Shown here: positions 34,461 to 43,953 of the stretch, one piece after another
How positions within the stretch are numbered: position 1 is the first letter of the stretch
How the letters are laid out: every line of letters starts with the position of its first letter
Assembly: GCF_035685805.1 (NCBI RefSeq)
Contig: NZ_DASSAB010000061.1
Location: 1-64,000 of the forward strand
Origin: Dyella_A sp035685805
GTDB lineage: Bacteria > Pseudomonadota > Gammaproteobacteria > Xanthomonadales > Rhodanobacteraceae
Reading direction: 5' to 3'
DNA: 64,000 nucleotides
Made by a program: the position numbers and the translations under genes
Notes under the pieces: model-generated
The model's input: the letters and a program-made list of their open reading frames with translations, nothing else
What the model was told of the DNA's origin: nothing
The model's database searches: none

Positions 34461-35330
34461 ATGGCCGCGAAAAAGCGTGGACTCGGACGCGGGCTCGACG
34501 CCCTGCTCGGCGGCGGCGACGACGCCGGCACGCCATCGGTGATCGACCAGGAGGGCGAGCTGCGTACGCTGCCGATCCAGCAGATCCAGCCGGGCAAGTA
34601 CCAGCCGCGCCGGCACTGGAACGACGAGGCGCTGGACGAACTGGCGGCGTCGATCAAGGCGCAGGGCCTGATCCAGCCGGTGGTGGTGCGCGCACTCGGC
34701 AAGAACAGCTACGAGCTGATCGCCGGCGAGCGCCGCTGGCGTGCCGCGCAGCGCGCGCAGATGAGCGAGATCCCGGCGCTGGTGAAGGACGTGCCCGAGG
34801 TCGCCGTGCCGGCGATGGCGCTGATCGAGAACATCCAGCGGCAGGACCTCACGCCACTGGAAGAGGCCGATGCGCTGAAGCGGCTGATCGACGATTTCGA
34901 CCTCACCCACCAGCAGGCCGCCGACGCCGTGGGCCGCTCGCGCGCCTCGGTCTCCAACCTGCTGCGCCTCACCGATCTGCCCAACACGATCAAGAAGCTG
35001 CTCGACGAGGGCAAGCTGGAGATGGGCCACGCCCGCTGCCTGCTCACCCTGCCCGAACGCGAGGCCGAGTCGCTGGCGCTGGAAGCGGCCCGCAACGGCT
35101 GGACCGTGCGCGAGCTCGAAGAGGCCGCGCGCAAGGCGCAGACCGCACCCAAGGGCAAGGCGAAACGCGAGCCGTCGCGTGACCCCAATGTCGCCGACCT
35201 GGAGCGCGAGCTGGCCGAGCGCTTCGCCACCCGCGTGGAGCTGGCGCAGGGGCGCGGCGGCAGGGGCAAGCTGGTGATCCACTACCACAGCAACGACGAG
35301 CTCGAGGGCATCCTCGGCAAGATCCGCTGA
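34461..35330 (+). CDS. parB: Chromosome-partitioning protein ParB
   Basis: CTP-dependent DNA clamp that binds parS. The start MAAKKRGLGRGLDALLGG is the ParA-interacting N terminus. The nuclease-like domain has LIQPVVVRAL, ELIAGERRWRAA and ALIENIQRQDLTPLEEA; an HTH follows (THQQAADAVGRSRASVSNLLRL), then a dimerisation domain. Length is 289 aa. AGGAG precedes the ATG. No parS sequence was seen in the window. Confidence 0.96.
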   Translation: MAAKKRGLGRGLDALLGGGDDAGTPSVIDQEGELRTLPIQQIQPGKYQPRRHWNDEALDELAASIKAQGLIQPVVVRALGKNSYELIAGERRWRAAQRAQMSEIPALVKDVPEVAVPAMALIENIQRQDLTPLEEADALKRLIDDFDLTHQQAADAVGRSRASVSNLLRLTDLPNTIKKLLDEGKLEMGHARCLLTLPEREAESLALEAARNGWTVRELEEAARKAQTAPKGKAKREPSRDPNVADLERELAERFATRVELAQGRGGRGKLVIHYHSNDELEGILGKIR

Positions 35331-35491
35331 GCATGCCGCCAGTCGCCGGCGGCGCGGCTGCGTGAGCACGGCGTCACGCCTGCAGCAGTAAGCACGCGCC
35401 AGTGGGTGCACGGGGCGCCGTCGCGCCATCCAGCGCGGCCCGCGCGCTTGGGCGATAATCGCGCGCTCAGCCCTATTCCGGACCGGCTCCC

Positions 35492-36208
35492 ATGCCCCAG
35501 CTCTCCGTCGTCGTTCCCGTGTTCAACGAGCGCGACAACATCCCGCCGCTGCTCGCCGAGATCGCCGCCGCGCTGCGCGGCCAGGTCGACTACGAGGTGA
35601 TCTACGTCGACGACGACTCCACCGACGACAGCCGTGCCGTGCTGACCGCGCAGAAGGCGCAGCATCCGGAGCTGCGCGTGCTGCATCACGTGGCCCGGTC
35701 CGGCCAGAGCACCGCCGTCTGGAACGGCGTGCGGGCGGCGCAGTCGCCCTGGATCGCCACGCTGGACGGCGACGGCCAGAACGATCCGGCCGATATCCCC
35801 AAGCTGCTAGCCGCACGTACCACCGCGGCGGCGGATGTGCGCTTGTTTGCCGGCTGGCGCACCACGCGGCGCGACAGCTTCAACAAGCGCATCTCGTCCA
35901 AGGTGGCCAATGCGGTCCGCTCGCGCATGCTCAGGGACGCTACCCCGGACACCGGCTGCGGGCTGAAGCTGTTCGAGCGCGAGGTGTTCCTGCGCCTGCC
36001 CTACTTCGACCACATGCACCGCTACCTGCCGGCGCTGGTCAAGCGCGCCGGCTTCCAGAGCCAGAGCGTGCCGGTGGGCCATCGCCCGCGCACGGCGGGC
36101 AGTTCCAAGTACGGCATGCTCGACCGCCTGTGGGTCGGCCTGGCCGACCTGCGCGGCGTGGCTTGGCTGATGCGCCGCGGCAAGGTCACCGCGGTCGAGG
36201 AGCTCTAG
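35492..36208 (+). CDS. Family 2 glycosyltransferase (polyprenol-phosphate sugar type)
   Basis: A 238-aa GT-A fold enzyme: VVVPVFNERDNIPPLL, VDDDSTDDS, and DGDGQNDPADIP with the DxD metal motif. It resembles dolichol/undecaprenyl-phosphate glycosyltransferases but has no C-terminal TM helices, so it may be a soluble or peripheral enzyme. The sugar donor and acceptor cannot be told. A GATAAT box lies about 35 bp upstream. It stands alone between parB and a DUF488 gene. Confidence 0.88.
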   Translation: MPQLSVVVPVFNERDNIPPLLAEIAAALRGQVDYEVIYVDDDSTDDSRAVLTAQKAQHPELRVLHHVARSGQSTAVWNGVRAAQSPWIATLDGDGQNDPADIPKLLAARTTAAADVRLFAGWRTTRRDSFNKRISSKVANAVRSRMLRDATPDTGCGLKLFEREVFLRLPYFDHMHRYLPALVKRAGFQSQSVPVGHRPRTAGSSKYGMLDRLWVGLADLRGVAWLMRRGKVTAVEEL

Positions 36209-36300
36209 CAGTCCAGCCGCTGCCCGGCGCATGGCGCCGACACGCGACGTTGGCGTCCGGGCGCGTAGGCTCGGCGCATTTTCCCGGCGCGGAGCAGCGC

Positions 36301-36669
36301 ATGGGCCTTACGGTAAAACGGATCTACCAGCCCGCCGCGCCCGATGACGGCGTACGCGTGCTGGTGGACCGCCTGTGGCCGCGCGGGGTGAGCAAGGACG
36401 CGGCCGCGCTGGACCAGTGGCTGCGCGAGGTGGCGCCCTCGCCGGCGCTGCGGCGCTGGTTCAACCACGAGCCGGCGCGTTGGGAGGCGTTCCGCCACCG
36501 CTATGCCGCCGAGCTCGACGACCTCGCCGAGTACTGGCGACCGCTCGCGACCCAGTCGCTGCACCGCCAGGTGACGCTGCTCTATGGCGCGCGCGATGAC
36601 GAGCACAACCACGCCGTGGCGCTGAAGATCTACCTGGAACGCTGGCTGCAGGCACACGGGCCGCGTTGA
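36301..36669 (+). CDS. DUF488 family protein (YeaO-like)
   Basis: A 122-aa cytoplasmic protein with VKRIYQPAAPDDGVRVLVDRLWPRGVSK, the usual DUF488 start, then WLREVAPSPALRRWFNHEPARWEAF and TLLYGARDDEHNHAVAL. The family function is unknown. GGAG lies about seven bases before the ATG; the frame is open further upstream without support. It is convergent with the patatin gene, 9 bp apart. Confidence 0.9.
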   Translation: MGLTVKRIYQPAAPDDGVRVLVDRLWPRGVSKDAAALDQWLREVAPSPALRRWFNHEPARWEAFRHRYAAELDDLAEYWRPLATQSLHRQVTLLYGARDDEHNHAVALKIYLERWLQAHGPR

Positions 36670-36678
36670 GGCCCCGCG

Positions 36679-37647
36679 TCATGGCTCCTGCGTGGCCGGC
36701 ACGGTATCGGCGCCGCTCCAGTTCGCGAGCGCCAGCCGGGTCCGCTCGCGGCCCAGCTCGATCAGCTCGCGGGCACGATAGAACTCGTACGCGGTGGAGA
36801 GGTTGCGCGGCATCTGGATCAGCAGGTCCGGCGCGTATGCCGCCAGGCGCAGGCGCGACAGGTTCGACTGCATCAGGTCCATCGACTGGTTGAGCAGGTC
36901 CAGCGCGCCCAGCTCGGCCGGCCGCGGCTCGCCTGCGCCCGGCCGTAGCCGGCTCAGCCATCCACCCACGCGGCTGTGGTAGCTCTCGTCGTCCTCGGCC
37001 ACCAGCTCCTGCACCCGGACGGTCTCCGCCGGGCCGTCCACGCTGACCGCAAACACGTGATCGGCGCGCTCGCGTATCAGCGGCGTGACCGGCACCGGGT
37101 TGAGCAGCGCGCCGTCCAGCAGCAGGCGACCGTCGATGCGATGCGGGCGGAAGATCGTGGGGATGGCGATGGACGCGCGAATCGCGTCGAACAGCGAGCC
37201 GCGAGTCAGCCACACCTCGCGCTCCCGCTCCAGGTCGGTGGCGACAGCGGTGAATGCCAGCGGCAGCTCCTCGATCGAGACATCGCCGATCAGCTCGCGC
37301 AGGGTGCCGATCAGCTTTTCGCCCTTGATCAGGCCGCCGCCGGAGAAGGTCCAGTCCAGCAGCCGCAGCACGTCGAGCCGGGCCAGCGTGGAGACCCAGT
37401 CGCGATAGACGTCCAGTTTGCCCATCGCATAGATGCCGCCGATCAGCGCGCCCATCGAACTGCCGGCAAGCGCCACGATCTCGAAGCCGGCGGCCTCGAT
37501 CTGCTCGATCGCCCCGATGTGCGCCAGCCCTTTGGCGCCGCCGGCGCCCAGCGCCAGCGCCACGGTGGGCCGGCTCGCGCGGGACCGGACCGGGGCATCA
37601 GCAGCACCGGGTGCAGGGTTTTCGGATCGGGCGGATGTCTCGGCCAT
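36679..37647 (-). CDS. RssA-type patatin-like phospholipase
   Basis: A 322-aa predicted serine lipase. GAGGAKGLAHIG is the oxyanion loop, GSSMGALIGG holds the nucleophile and DGALLNPVPV the catalytic Asp. It lacks the cyclic-nucleotide domain of the other patatin at 13307. E. coli RssA is encoded beside rssB; no rssB is seen here. An ATG at 37677 would add ten residues; neither start has a strong ribosome binding site. Confidence 0.9.
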   Translation of the reverse strand: MAETSARSENPAPGAADAPVRSRASRPTVALALGAGGAKGLAHIGAIEQIEAAGFEIVALAGSSMGALIGGIYAMGKLDVYRDWVSTLARLDVLRLLDWTFSGGGLIKGEKLIGTLRELIGDVSIEELPLAFTAVATDLEREREVWLTRGSLFDAIRASIAIPTIFRPHRIDGRLLLDGALLNPVPVTPLIRERADHVFAVSVDGPAETVRVQELVAEDDESYHSRVGGWLSRLRPGAGEPRPAELGALDLLNQSMDLMQSNLSRLRLAAYAPDLLIQMPRNLSTAYEFYRARELIELGRERTRLALANWSGADTVPATQEP

Positions 37648-37876
37648 GGCGGCTCGCGTGCGGTGGAGGAGCGCCATAACATTGTGCAAACGCCCCGATT
37701 CCGTACGATGCCAGAAAGGTGTGAAGGCAGCGACCGCCGCGGGATCGGGCCGCGCCCTGGCCGCCCCCGGCCGGCCGGCCGCACCGACGTCTCTCCAGGA
37801 ACAGCACGATGCAACCGAGCACCAGACGACCGCCGCCGGCGGCTGCCACTGTCCGTCCTGCGCGCGGGGTCGTTGC

Positions 37877-39652
37877 ATGACCTGGCAGGCCTGGGCGACG
37901 GTGGCGGTCATCGTGGCGGCGATGGCGCTGTTCGCCAGCGAAAAGGTGCGCATCGACCTGGTGGCGCTGATGGCACTCGCCGCGTTGGTGATCCTGGGCG
38001 TGGTCAGTCCGGCCGAGGCGCTGAGCGGATTCAGCAACGAGGCCACGGTCACCGTGGCGGCGATGTTCGCGCTCAGCATGGGCATCGAACGTTCCGGCGC
38101 GCTGGAGCCGCTCAGCCGGTTGCTGATGAAGATCAAGCGGCCGTGGCTGCTGACCCTGGCGATGATGCTGGCGATCGCGCCGCTGGGCGCCTTCATCAAG
38201 AACATCGCGCTGGTGGCCACGTTCCTGCCGCTGGCGTTGAAGGTGTGCCAGCGCACCGGCACGTCGCCCGGCCGCGTGCTCATGCCGATGGCCTTCGCGG
38301 CGCAGATGGGTGGCGTGTGCACGCTCATCGGCACCTCCTCCAACCTGCTGGCCGACACCCTGGCGCAGAAGCACGGCATGGCGCCGTTCGGGGTGTTCGA
38401 GTTCACCCCGATGGGCGCGCTGCTGGCGGTCGTCGGCATGGTCTACCTGATGGTGATCGGCCGCTGGCTGCTGCCGCGCCAGACCCACACCGACATGCCG
38501 GTGGAAGTGGACATCGGCAAGTACGTGACCGAGCTGGAAGTCACCGAGCAGTCGTCGTTGCTGGGCAAGAGCATCGCCGACGCCAGCCTCGGTGAACGCT
38601 ACGGCGTGTACCCGCTGGAGCTGCTGCGGGGCGAGCGCCGCATGTGGTCCCCGCGATCGCAGCAGATCGCCCAGGGCGACGTGCTGCTGGTGCGCGGGGA
38701 CTGGGAGAAGATCGAGGAATTCCGCCGCCAGACCCACCTGCGCAACGCCCCGGACGGCCACTACGCGCATGCCGACGACCGCCCGCGGGTGATGGCCGAG
38801 ATCATGGTCGCGCCCGCCAGTCCGCTGGAAGGCCGGCGTTTCGGCGAGACCGGCATCGGCTGGCGCTACGACGCCGTGGCGCTGGCGATCCACCGCCGCG
38901 GCCAGGTGCTGCGCGAGAAGCTCAGCGACGTGTCGCTTGCGGTCGGCGACGTGCTGCTGGTGCTGGTGGCGGAAGAGGCCATGGCCAACCTGCGCAACGA
39001 CGAGTCCTTCATTGTGCTCAGCGAGCGCGAGAAGGCGCCGCACACGCCGCGCAAGGCGTTCTACGCGGTGGCGATCATGGCAGCCGTGGTGGTGGTGTCG
39101 GGGCTGCGCTGGCTGCCGATACCGATCGCGGCGATTTGCGGCGCCACCGCGATGGCGCTGGCCGGCTGCTTTGGCCGTAAAGACGTCTACGAAGGCATGG
39201 ACTGGAAGATCATTATCCTGCTCGGCGCGATCCTCCCGTTGGGCGTGGCGATCGAGAAGAGCGGGCTGTCGACGGCGGTGGTGCACATGGGCATGGCTGT
39301 CGTCGGCAGCCACGGTCCGCTGGCTGGCCTGCTGATGATCTACCTACTCACGGCGCTGCTCACCGAGCTGATGGGCCACAACCCGTCGGTGGTGCTGATG
39401 GTGGGCATTGCCGCGTCGGTGGCGCAGGCGCTGCACGTGGATCCGCGCCCGTTCGTGGTGGCGGTGGCATTTGCCGCGGCGACCTCGTTCGCGACCCCGG
39501 TCGGCTACCCCACCAACACCATGGTGTACTACGCAGGCGGTTACCGCTTCACCGACTTCATGAAGGTCGGCATTCCACTGATCCTGTTGTTCTGCGCCCT
39601 GTCGATGTGGCTGATTCCGCACTTCTGGCCGTTCCAGGCGGTAGCGCACTGA
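37877..39652 (+). CDS. SLC13-family permease with two TrkA-C domains
   Basis: A 591-aa anion symporter-like protein. N-terminal membrane half with AFIKNIALVATFLPLAL and MGGVCTLIGTSSNLL, two cytosolic TrkA-C regulatory domains (about 210-290 and 305-395; the second has PLEGRRFGETGIGWRYD), then the second membrane half with ELMGHNPSVVLMVGIAASVAQAL and SFATPVGYPTNTMVYYAGGY. Relatives carry sulfate or dicarboxylates with sodium; the substrate here is unknown. It is divergent from the patatin gene. Confidence 0.92.
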   Translation: MTWQAWATVAVIVAAMALFASEKVRIDLVALMALAALVILGVVSPAEALSGFSNEATVTVAAMFALSMGIERSGALEPLSRLLMKIKRPWLLTLAMMLAIAPLGAFIKNIALVATFLPLALKVCQRTGTSPGRVLMPMAFAAQMGGVCTLIGTSSNLLADTLAQKHGMAPFGVFEFTPMGALLAVVGMVYLMVIGRWLLPRQTHTDMPVEVDIGKYVTELEVTEQSSLLGKSIADASLGERYGVYPLELLRGERRMWSPRSQQIAQGDVLLVRGDWEKIEEFRRQTHLRNAPDGHYAHADDRPRVMAEIMVAPASPLEGRRFGETGIGWRYDAVALAIHRRGQVLREKLSDVSLAVGDVLLVLVAEEAMANLRNDESFIVLSEREKAPHTPRKAFYAVAIMAAVVVVSGLRWLPIPIAAICGATAMALAGCFGRKDVYEGMDWKIIILLGAILPLGVAIEKSGLSTAVVHMGMAVVGSHGPLAGLLMIYLLTALLTELMGHNPSVVLMVGIAASVAQALHVDPRPFVVAVAFAAATSFATPVGYPTNTMVYYAGGYRFTDFMKVGIPLILLFCALSMWLIPHFWPFQAVAH

Positions 39653-39767
39653 GGCGACGCCGCTCGCACCGTTGCTGAAGCGAAGAACACGCGGGTGCGC
39701 CAAACGTGCCCGCTGCCGAGGACGTCTCGCGGGACCGCAACGCGACGCAGCGGCTCAATCGCAAGGC

Positions 39768-40742
39768 TTACCGGCCGTACCCGGTCAGCGCCAGCTGCAG
39801 CGAGATCTTCATCTCCTCGCGCAGCGGCAGCGGCGCCACGATCTCCGCGTCCGGCCCGTACTTGAGCACGTCCATCAGCAGCTCGCGCGAGTTGGAGTAC
39901 GGCACCTGCAATTCGTAGCGCCCGTCGGGCAGCCACTCGCCCTTCTGCTGCGAGTGCCAGTGTTCGTCGGCCACCCAGCGCGCCGCGTGCTGGGAGAAGC
40001 GGATGGTCGCCCACGCCTTGGGCTTGCCCGCAAAGATGCCGTAGCTGGAGGAAAGCAACTCGTTGAGGTCGGCCTCGGCCACGTCGATGGCGGCCGCGTC
40101 CAGCGCATGCGGCTCGACGATGCGGTCCACCGCGAAGCTGCGCAAGGCCTCGCGGTCGTGGTCCCACACGTCCAGGTACCAGTTGTCGCGGTAGTGGGTG
40201 AGCCGCTGCGGCGAGACCGTGCGCTTGCTGTCGGCATTGGTGGTGCGCGCGCGGTAGCGGAAGCGCAACTGCTTGCGCTCCAGCACGGTGCCGGCGGCGA
40301 TGCGGAACACCTGCTGGTCGAGCTTGCGCTCGCCCCAGGGGATGACCCGGATGCGCTCGATCGGCAGCGCCTTGCCGCTGCCCTGGTCGGACAGCAGCCC
40401 TTCGATGCGGGCCTTGAACGGCGCCAGCGCACCGGCCAGCACACCCGGCCCGCTGCGACCGATCAGCTCGTTGAGGGCCAGCAGCGCCGCCAGCTCGTCG
40501 GAGGTGAGCCAGAGCCCCGGCAGTTCGAAGCGCTCGCCCTCGCCGACCTCGTAGCGGAAGGCAGCCTGCTCGCCGCCACCGCTCTCGATGGGCGCGCCCA
40601 GCGCGTCGCGCAGGAACGCGATGTCGCGGTAGAGCGTGGCGCGCGAGCACTCCAGCTCGTCCATCAGGCGCGGCAACGGCACCGGGTAGTGCGCCGACTT
40701 CAGCAGGCGGTGGAGAGTGAGAATGCGCTCGTAACGGTCCAT
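39768..40742 (-). CDS. WYL-domain transcriptional regulator (YafY type)
   Basis: A 324-aa regulator: N-terminal HTH_11 wing-helix (MDRYERILTLHRLLKSA, CSRATLYRDIAFLRDALGAP), a WYL domain (RKQLRFRYRART, RLTHYRDNWYLDVWDH) and a C-terminal WCX-like extension. WYL proteins are thought to bind ligands, perhaps nucleic acid or nucleotides. The start is the ATG at 40742. The divergent membrane-protein frame starts within about 30 bp, so the two may share a control region. Confidence 0.9.
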   Translation of the reverse strand: MDRYERILTLHRLLKSAHYPVPLPRLMDELECSRATLYRDIAFLRDALGAPIESGGGEQAAFRYEVGEGERFELPGLWLTSDELAALLALNELIGRSGPGVLAGALAPFKARIEGLLSDQGSGKALPIERIRVIPWGERKLDQQVFRIAAGTVLERKQLRFRYRARTTNADSKRTVSPQRLTHYRDNWYLDVWDHDREALRSFAVDRIVEPHALDAAAIDVAEADLNELLSSSYGIFAGKPKAWATIRFSQHAARWVADEHWHSQQKGEWLPDGRYELQVPYSNSRELLMDVLKYGPDAEIVAPLPLREEMKISLQLALTGYGR

Positions 40743-40773
40743 GGCATATCGTCGGCGGGAGGCGTTGTGTAGC

Positions 40774-41787
40774 ATGGGCACGCCTCGAAGCGGCCGCAAG
40801 CCCACAGCAGTGGCCGCGTTCGATCATGACGCCTTCCCCGCGCCCGCCTTCGCCTCCCCGGACGACGACACCTTGACGCAAGCAACGCGTGCTACGCCGG
40901 ATACCGGCATTTCCGACGCCTCGCCTGACAGCGGCCGCGTCCGCCAGCGCATGCTGGCGGTGACGCTGCGCACGTGGTCCGACGCCGGCTACGGCCTGTG
41001 GGCGCTGCAGGGCCTGGCACTGGCCGTCGGCATTTACCGCCACGGACGCGGCGAGTCGCTGGTACCACTGGCGCTGGGGACGCTGTTCGTCAGCGCCGGC
41101 CTGATACTGGCGTGCGTGCGCAGGCCGGGCCTGCCTCCCTGGCACGGCTGGTATCCCGGGCGCAGTGCGTGGCCGCCGCGCGAGGCGCTGATGGCGCTGG
41201 CGGTCTATCTGCCGCTGCTTGCGGTGGCGGGCCTCACCCGGGGCGACAACAGTTTCTGGGCCACCCGCGTGGCTGGCGCCGTGCTCACCCTGTGCAGCGT
41301 CGGCATGCTCTACGGCAGCCCCCGCCGGGCGCCTGGTGAATCCGCGCGCTCACCTTCGCGCAACAGCCTGGCGATGGATCGACTGCTGGCCGGGCTGTAT
41401 GGCGGCGGCCTGTGGCTGTGGCTGTGCGTTGCCGCCGATCGCAACCGGCTGGGACCGGCCGAGGCCGCCCATCAGCCCTGGCTGCTGATCCTGCTGGTGC
41501 TGGCCCTGCTGCTGGGTCTGCTCGAAGGCATGCGCTGGCACGTGTTGCGGCCGGGGCAGGGCGAGGGCGCCGCACGTGCACGGAGTTCGCTCCTGGGCGC
41601 CCGTTTCGTCGCCGCCTTGCTCACTTATGCCGTGCCCTGCACCGCGCTGCTGCTGGCCGATCGCTGGCAGGTGAGCGGCTGGATGGCGCTGCTCGCCGCC
41701 CTGTGCGGCGTGGCGGGCCGATCGCTGGAGCAGCGACTGCACGCTCGCGCCAGCGCGGCGTCCGCTCCCCTCGCCGCCACGGTCTGA
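40774..41787 (+). CDS. Polytopic membrane protein, possibly DmsC-like
   Basis: A 337-aa protein. About 60 polar residues come first, then some eight hydrophobic segments (for example LWALQGLALAVGIY, LMALAVYLPLLAVAGL, LLILLVLALLLGLLEG). The segment GAVLTLCSVGMLYGSPRRAPG faintly resembles DMSO-reductase anchor (DmsC) proteins, but no partner subunits are nearby and I hold this loosely. The start is unsure: ATGs at 40741, 40774 and 40951 are in frame, and the last would leave room for promoters of both this gene and the divergent WYL regulator. Confidence 0.6.
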   Translation: MGTPRSGRKPTAVAAFDHDAFPAPAFASPDDDTLTQATRATPDTGISDASPDSGRVRQRMLAVTLRTWSDAGYGLWALQGLALAVGIYRHGRGESLVPLALGTLFVSAGLILACVRRPGLPPWHGWYPGRSAWPPREALMALAVYLPLLAVAGLTRGDNSFWATRVAGAVLTLCSVGMLYGSPRRAPGESARSPSRNSLAMDRLLAGLYGGGLWLWLCVAADRNRLGPAEAAHQPWLLILLVLALLLGLLEGMRWHVLRPGQGEGAARARSSLLGARFVAALLTYAVPCTALLLADRWQVSGWMALLAALCGVAGRSLEQRLHARASAASAPLAATV

Positions 41788-41789
41788 TC

Positions 41790-41811
41790 GCGCCCGTTTT
41801 TTTGCGGGCGC
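41790..41811. other. Hairpin with an all-T loop
   Basis: GCGCCCG (41790-41796) pairs with CGGGCGC (41805-41811) around TTTTTTTG. The T-run is in the loop rather than after the stem, so it is not a normal intrinsic terminator although it lies 3 bp after a stop codon. Confidence 0.45.
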
Positions 41812-41883
41812 AGTTCACTGGTCGTTCAACGCGGGCCGCTATGGTAGCCGGCGACATTTGCTTAACAATTGGATCCAGCTTCG

Positions 41884-42702
41884 ATGAAAAACACGTCTCT
41901 CGCCGTCTTGTTCGTTTCTGCCCTTGCCGCTGGCGGCACCCACGCCCAGGAGGTCGCGATCGACCCCTCCGGTGCGCCAACCAACAGCGGCTGGAGCGGC
42001 TCGGGCGAGTTCGGTTTTGCGTCCGCACGCGGCAATTCCCGCTCGGAAAACCTCAACGCCAAGCTCGGCCTGACCCAGGAGAACGAGCTGTGGAAGAACA
42101 ACTTCTTCCTCAACGGCCTGCGCTCCAAGGGCGAGGTGTCGGTGGTCGACGCCAATGGCAACACGGTCAGCCAGTTCAGCACCACGGCCAACCGCTACGA
42201 AGGTGGTGCGTCGGTGGGCTACAAGCTCGACCCGCGCAGCTACATCGTGGGCGCGGGGCGCTATGAGCACGACGACTTTGGCTCCAACCTCTGGCAGAGC
42301 ACCGTGTCGCTCGGCTACGGGTACATCGCGTTGAAGAATCAGCGCACCGAGCTGTCGTTCGAAATCGGCCCCGGCTACAAGCGCTATCGCCCGGCCGACG
42401 AGTTGCAGGATGTCGGCGGCGTGACCGTGCCGGTGCGCCAGGAGACGGTAGGCGAGGGCGTGGCGCGTGGCCTGGTCAACTACAAGTACCGGCTTACCGA
42501 CAACACCGCGTTCGAGGACACGCTGCTGCTCGAAGCGGGTTCGAAGAACAAGTACTACCAGAACGACGCCGGCCTCTCGGTCAGCATGACCAAGAAGATG
42601 GCGCTCAAGCTCGGCTTCCAGGTGCGCTACAACAGCGACACGCAGCCGGGCACGCAGAGCACCGATACGCTCACCACCACCAACCTGGTCTACAACTTCT
42701 GA
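41884..42702 (+). CDS. DUF481 family outer-membrane protein (YdiY-like)
   Basis: A 272-aa exported protein with signal peptide ending THAQE. The repeated amphipathic strands (GEFGFASARGNSRSENLNAKLGL, FFLNGLRSKGEV, GASVGYKLDPRSYIVGAGRYEHDDF) and a terminal LVYNF suggest a beta barrel with the C-terminal Phe. The family is DUF481; its function is not known. It has its own terminator 30 bp downstream. Confidence 0.9.
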   Translation: MKNTSLAVLFVSALAAGGTHAQEVAIDPSGAPTNSGWSGSGEFGFASARGNSRSENLNAKLGLTQENELWKNNFFLNGLRSKGEVSVVDANGNTVSQFSTTANRYEGGASVGYKLDPRSYIVGAGRYEHDDFGSNLWQSTVSLGYGYIALKNQRTELSFEIGPGYKRYRPADELQDVGGVTVPVRQETVGEGVARGLVNYKYRLTDNTAFEDTLLLEAGSKNKYYQNDAGLSVSMTKKMALKLGFQVRYNSDTQPGTQSTDTLTTTNLVYNF

Positions 42703-42731
42703 GCCGCGTTGCGGCTCCGGGTCGATGAACG

Positions 42732-42764
42732 AAAAGGCCGGCTGCACTGCAGCCGGCCTTTTTC
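42732..42764. terminator. Bidirectional intrinsic terminator
   Basis: A perfect 12-bp arm AGGCCGGCTGCA and its complement around one base, with AAA before and TTTTTC after. It can serve both the DUF481 gene (plus) and hemC (minus), which converge here. Confidence 0.9.
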
Positions 42765-42784
42765 ATGGGGGCGACTACCGCCGT

Positions 42785-43708
42785 TCAGCGGCCACGATCG
42801 AGCAGTGCCCGCGCGCCCTGCGCCAGCAGCGCCTGCGCCACCTGTACGCCGAGTGCGTCGGGCTCGGACGCGGCCCCGCATGCGCCGGCCACGATCAGTT
42901 CGCCGCTGGCGGCATCGCCGACCAGACCGCGCAGATCCAGTCCGTGCTCGGTCCGCACGCACCACGCGCCCACCGGCACCGTGCAGCTGCCGCCGAGGGC
43001 GTGGTTCATCGCGCGCTCGGCGGTGATGCACACGCGCGTTTCGGCGTCATCCAGCGCCCGCAGCAGGGCATGCACGGCCGGCTGATCCGCGCGCGCCTCG
43101 ATGGCGATCGCCGCCTGTCCCGGGGCCGGCAACCACTCGGGTGCGGCCAGCCGGCTGCGGATGCGCGCGGCGAAATCCAGCCGCTCCAGCCCGGCACAGG
43201 CGAGCAGGATCGCGTCGTACTCGCCGGCATCGAGCTTGGCCAGTCGCGTGCCCACGTTGCCGCGCAGGTCGCGCAGCTGCAGGTCCGGCCGTGCCGCGCG
43301 CAGCTGCGCCTGCCGGCGCAGTGACGAGGTGCCTACGCGCGCGCCATGCGGCAGCGCCGCGAGGTCGGCGTGGTGGTTGCTGACGAAGGCATCGGCAGCG
43401 TCGGCACGCGGCAGGATCGCCGGCAGCACGAAGCCCGGCTCCAGCTCGGCCGGCACGTCCTTGAGCGAATGCACCGCGAGCTCGGCGCGCCCTTCCAGCA
43501 TGGCCACCTCCAGCTCCTTCAGGAACAGGCCCTTGCCGCCGATGGTGGCCAGCGGGCGATCGAGGATCTCGTCGCCGCGCGTGCTCATGGGCACCAGCTC
43601 CACCGCCAGGCCGGGATGCGCCGCGCGCAGCAGCGCGGCCACATGCTCGGCCTGCCACAGCGCAAGCGCGCTCTTGCGGGTGGCGATACGCAGGGTGCTG
43701 AGGCTCAT
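42785..43708 (-). CDS. hemC: Hydroxymethylbilane synthase HemC
   Basis: Porphobilinogen deaminase of haem synthesis. IATRKSALALWQAEHVAALL, VHSLKDVPAELEPGF, and the dipyrromethane-cofactor cysteine in ALGGSCTVPVGAW are intact. Length is 307 aa. It follows algR, as in Pseudomonas (algZ-algR-hemC), but hemD, which usually follows there, is absent and a strong terminator comes next. Confidence 0.97.
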   Translation of the reverse strand: MSLSTLRIATRKSALALWQAEHVAALLRAAHPGLAVELVPMSTRGDEILDRPLATIGGKGLFLKELEVAMLEGRAELAVHSLKDVPAELEPGFVLPAILPRADAADAFVSNHHADLAALPHGARVGTSSLRRQAQLRAARPDLQLRDLRGNVGTRLAKLDAGEYDAILLACAGLERLDFAARIRSRLAAPEWLPAPGQAAIAIEARADQPAVHALLRALDDAETRVCITAERAMNHALGGSCTVPVGAWCVRTEHGLDLRGLVGDAASGELIVAGACGAASEPDALGVQVAQALLAQGARALLDRGR

Positions 43709-43953
43709 GGGGATGTCCGTGGCGTGGGGTGCGAGGCAGCGCGGCTGCCCGAGACCCCATTGTCGCGTAAACGCGCCGCACGGTCAGCGCATGACGCCGC
43801 GGGACACGCCGGGGCCGCATGTCGCCGCGCCGCGTTCGCCGATGCAGGCAGGGCGGCGTGACCTCATCTCCCAACCACAGGGTCGGCTGCGCGGCAATGC
43901 CCGTGCCCGATCCGCGCACCGCCGCCGTTCGCTGCCTGGGCGGCGGCGAAGCT

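Noticed and set aside
33500..35500. parS site near parAB
   Set aside because: I looked for the GTTTCACGTGAAAC-type palindrome around parAB and elsewhere and saw no convincing copy; it may lie outside the window.
41790..41811. Intrinsic terminator after the membrane protein gene
   Set aside because: The T-run is in the loop and no T-tract follows the stem, so it was listed only as a hairpin.
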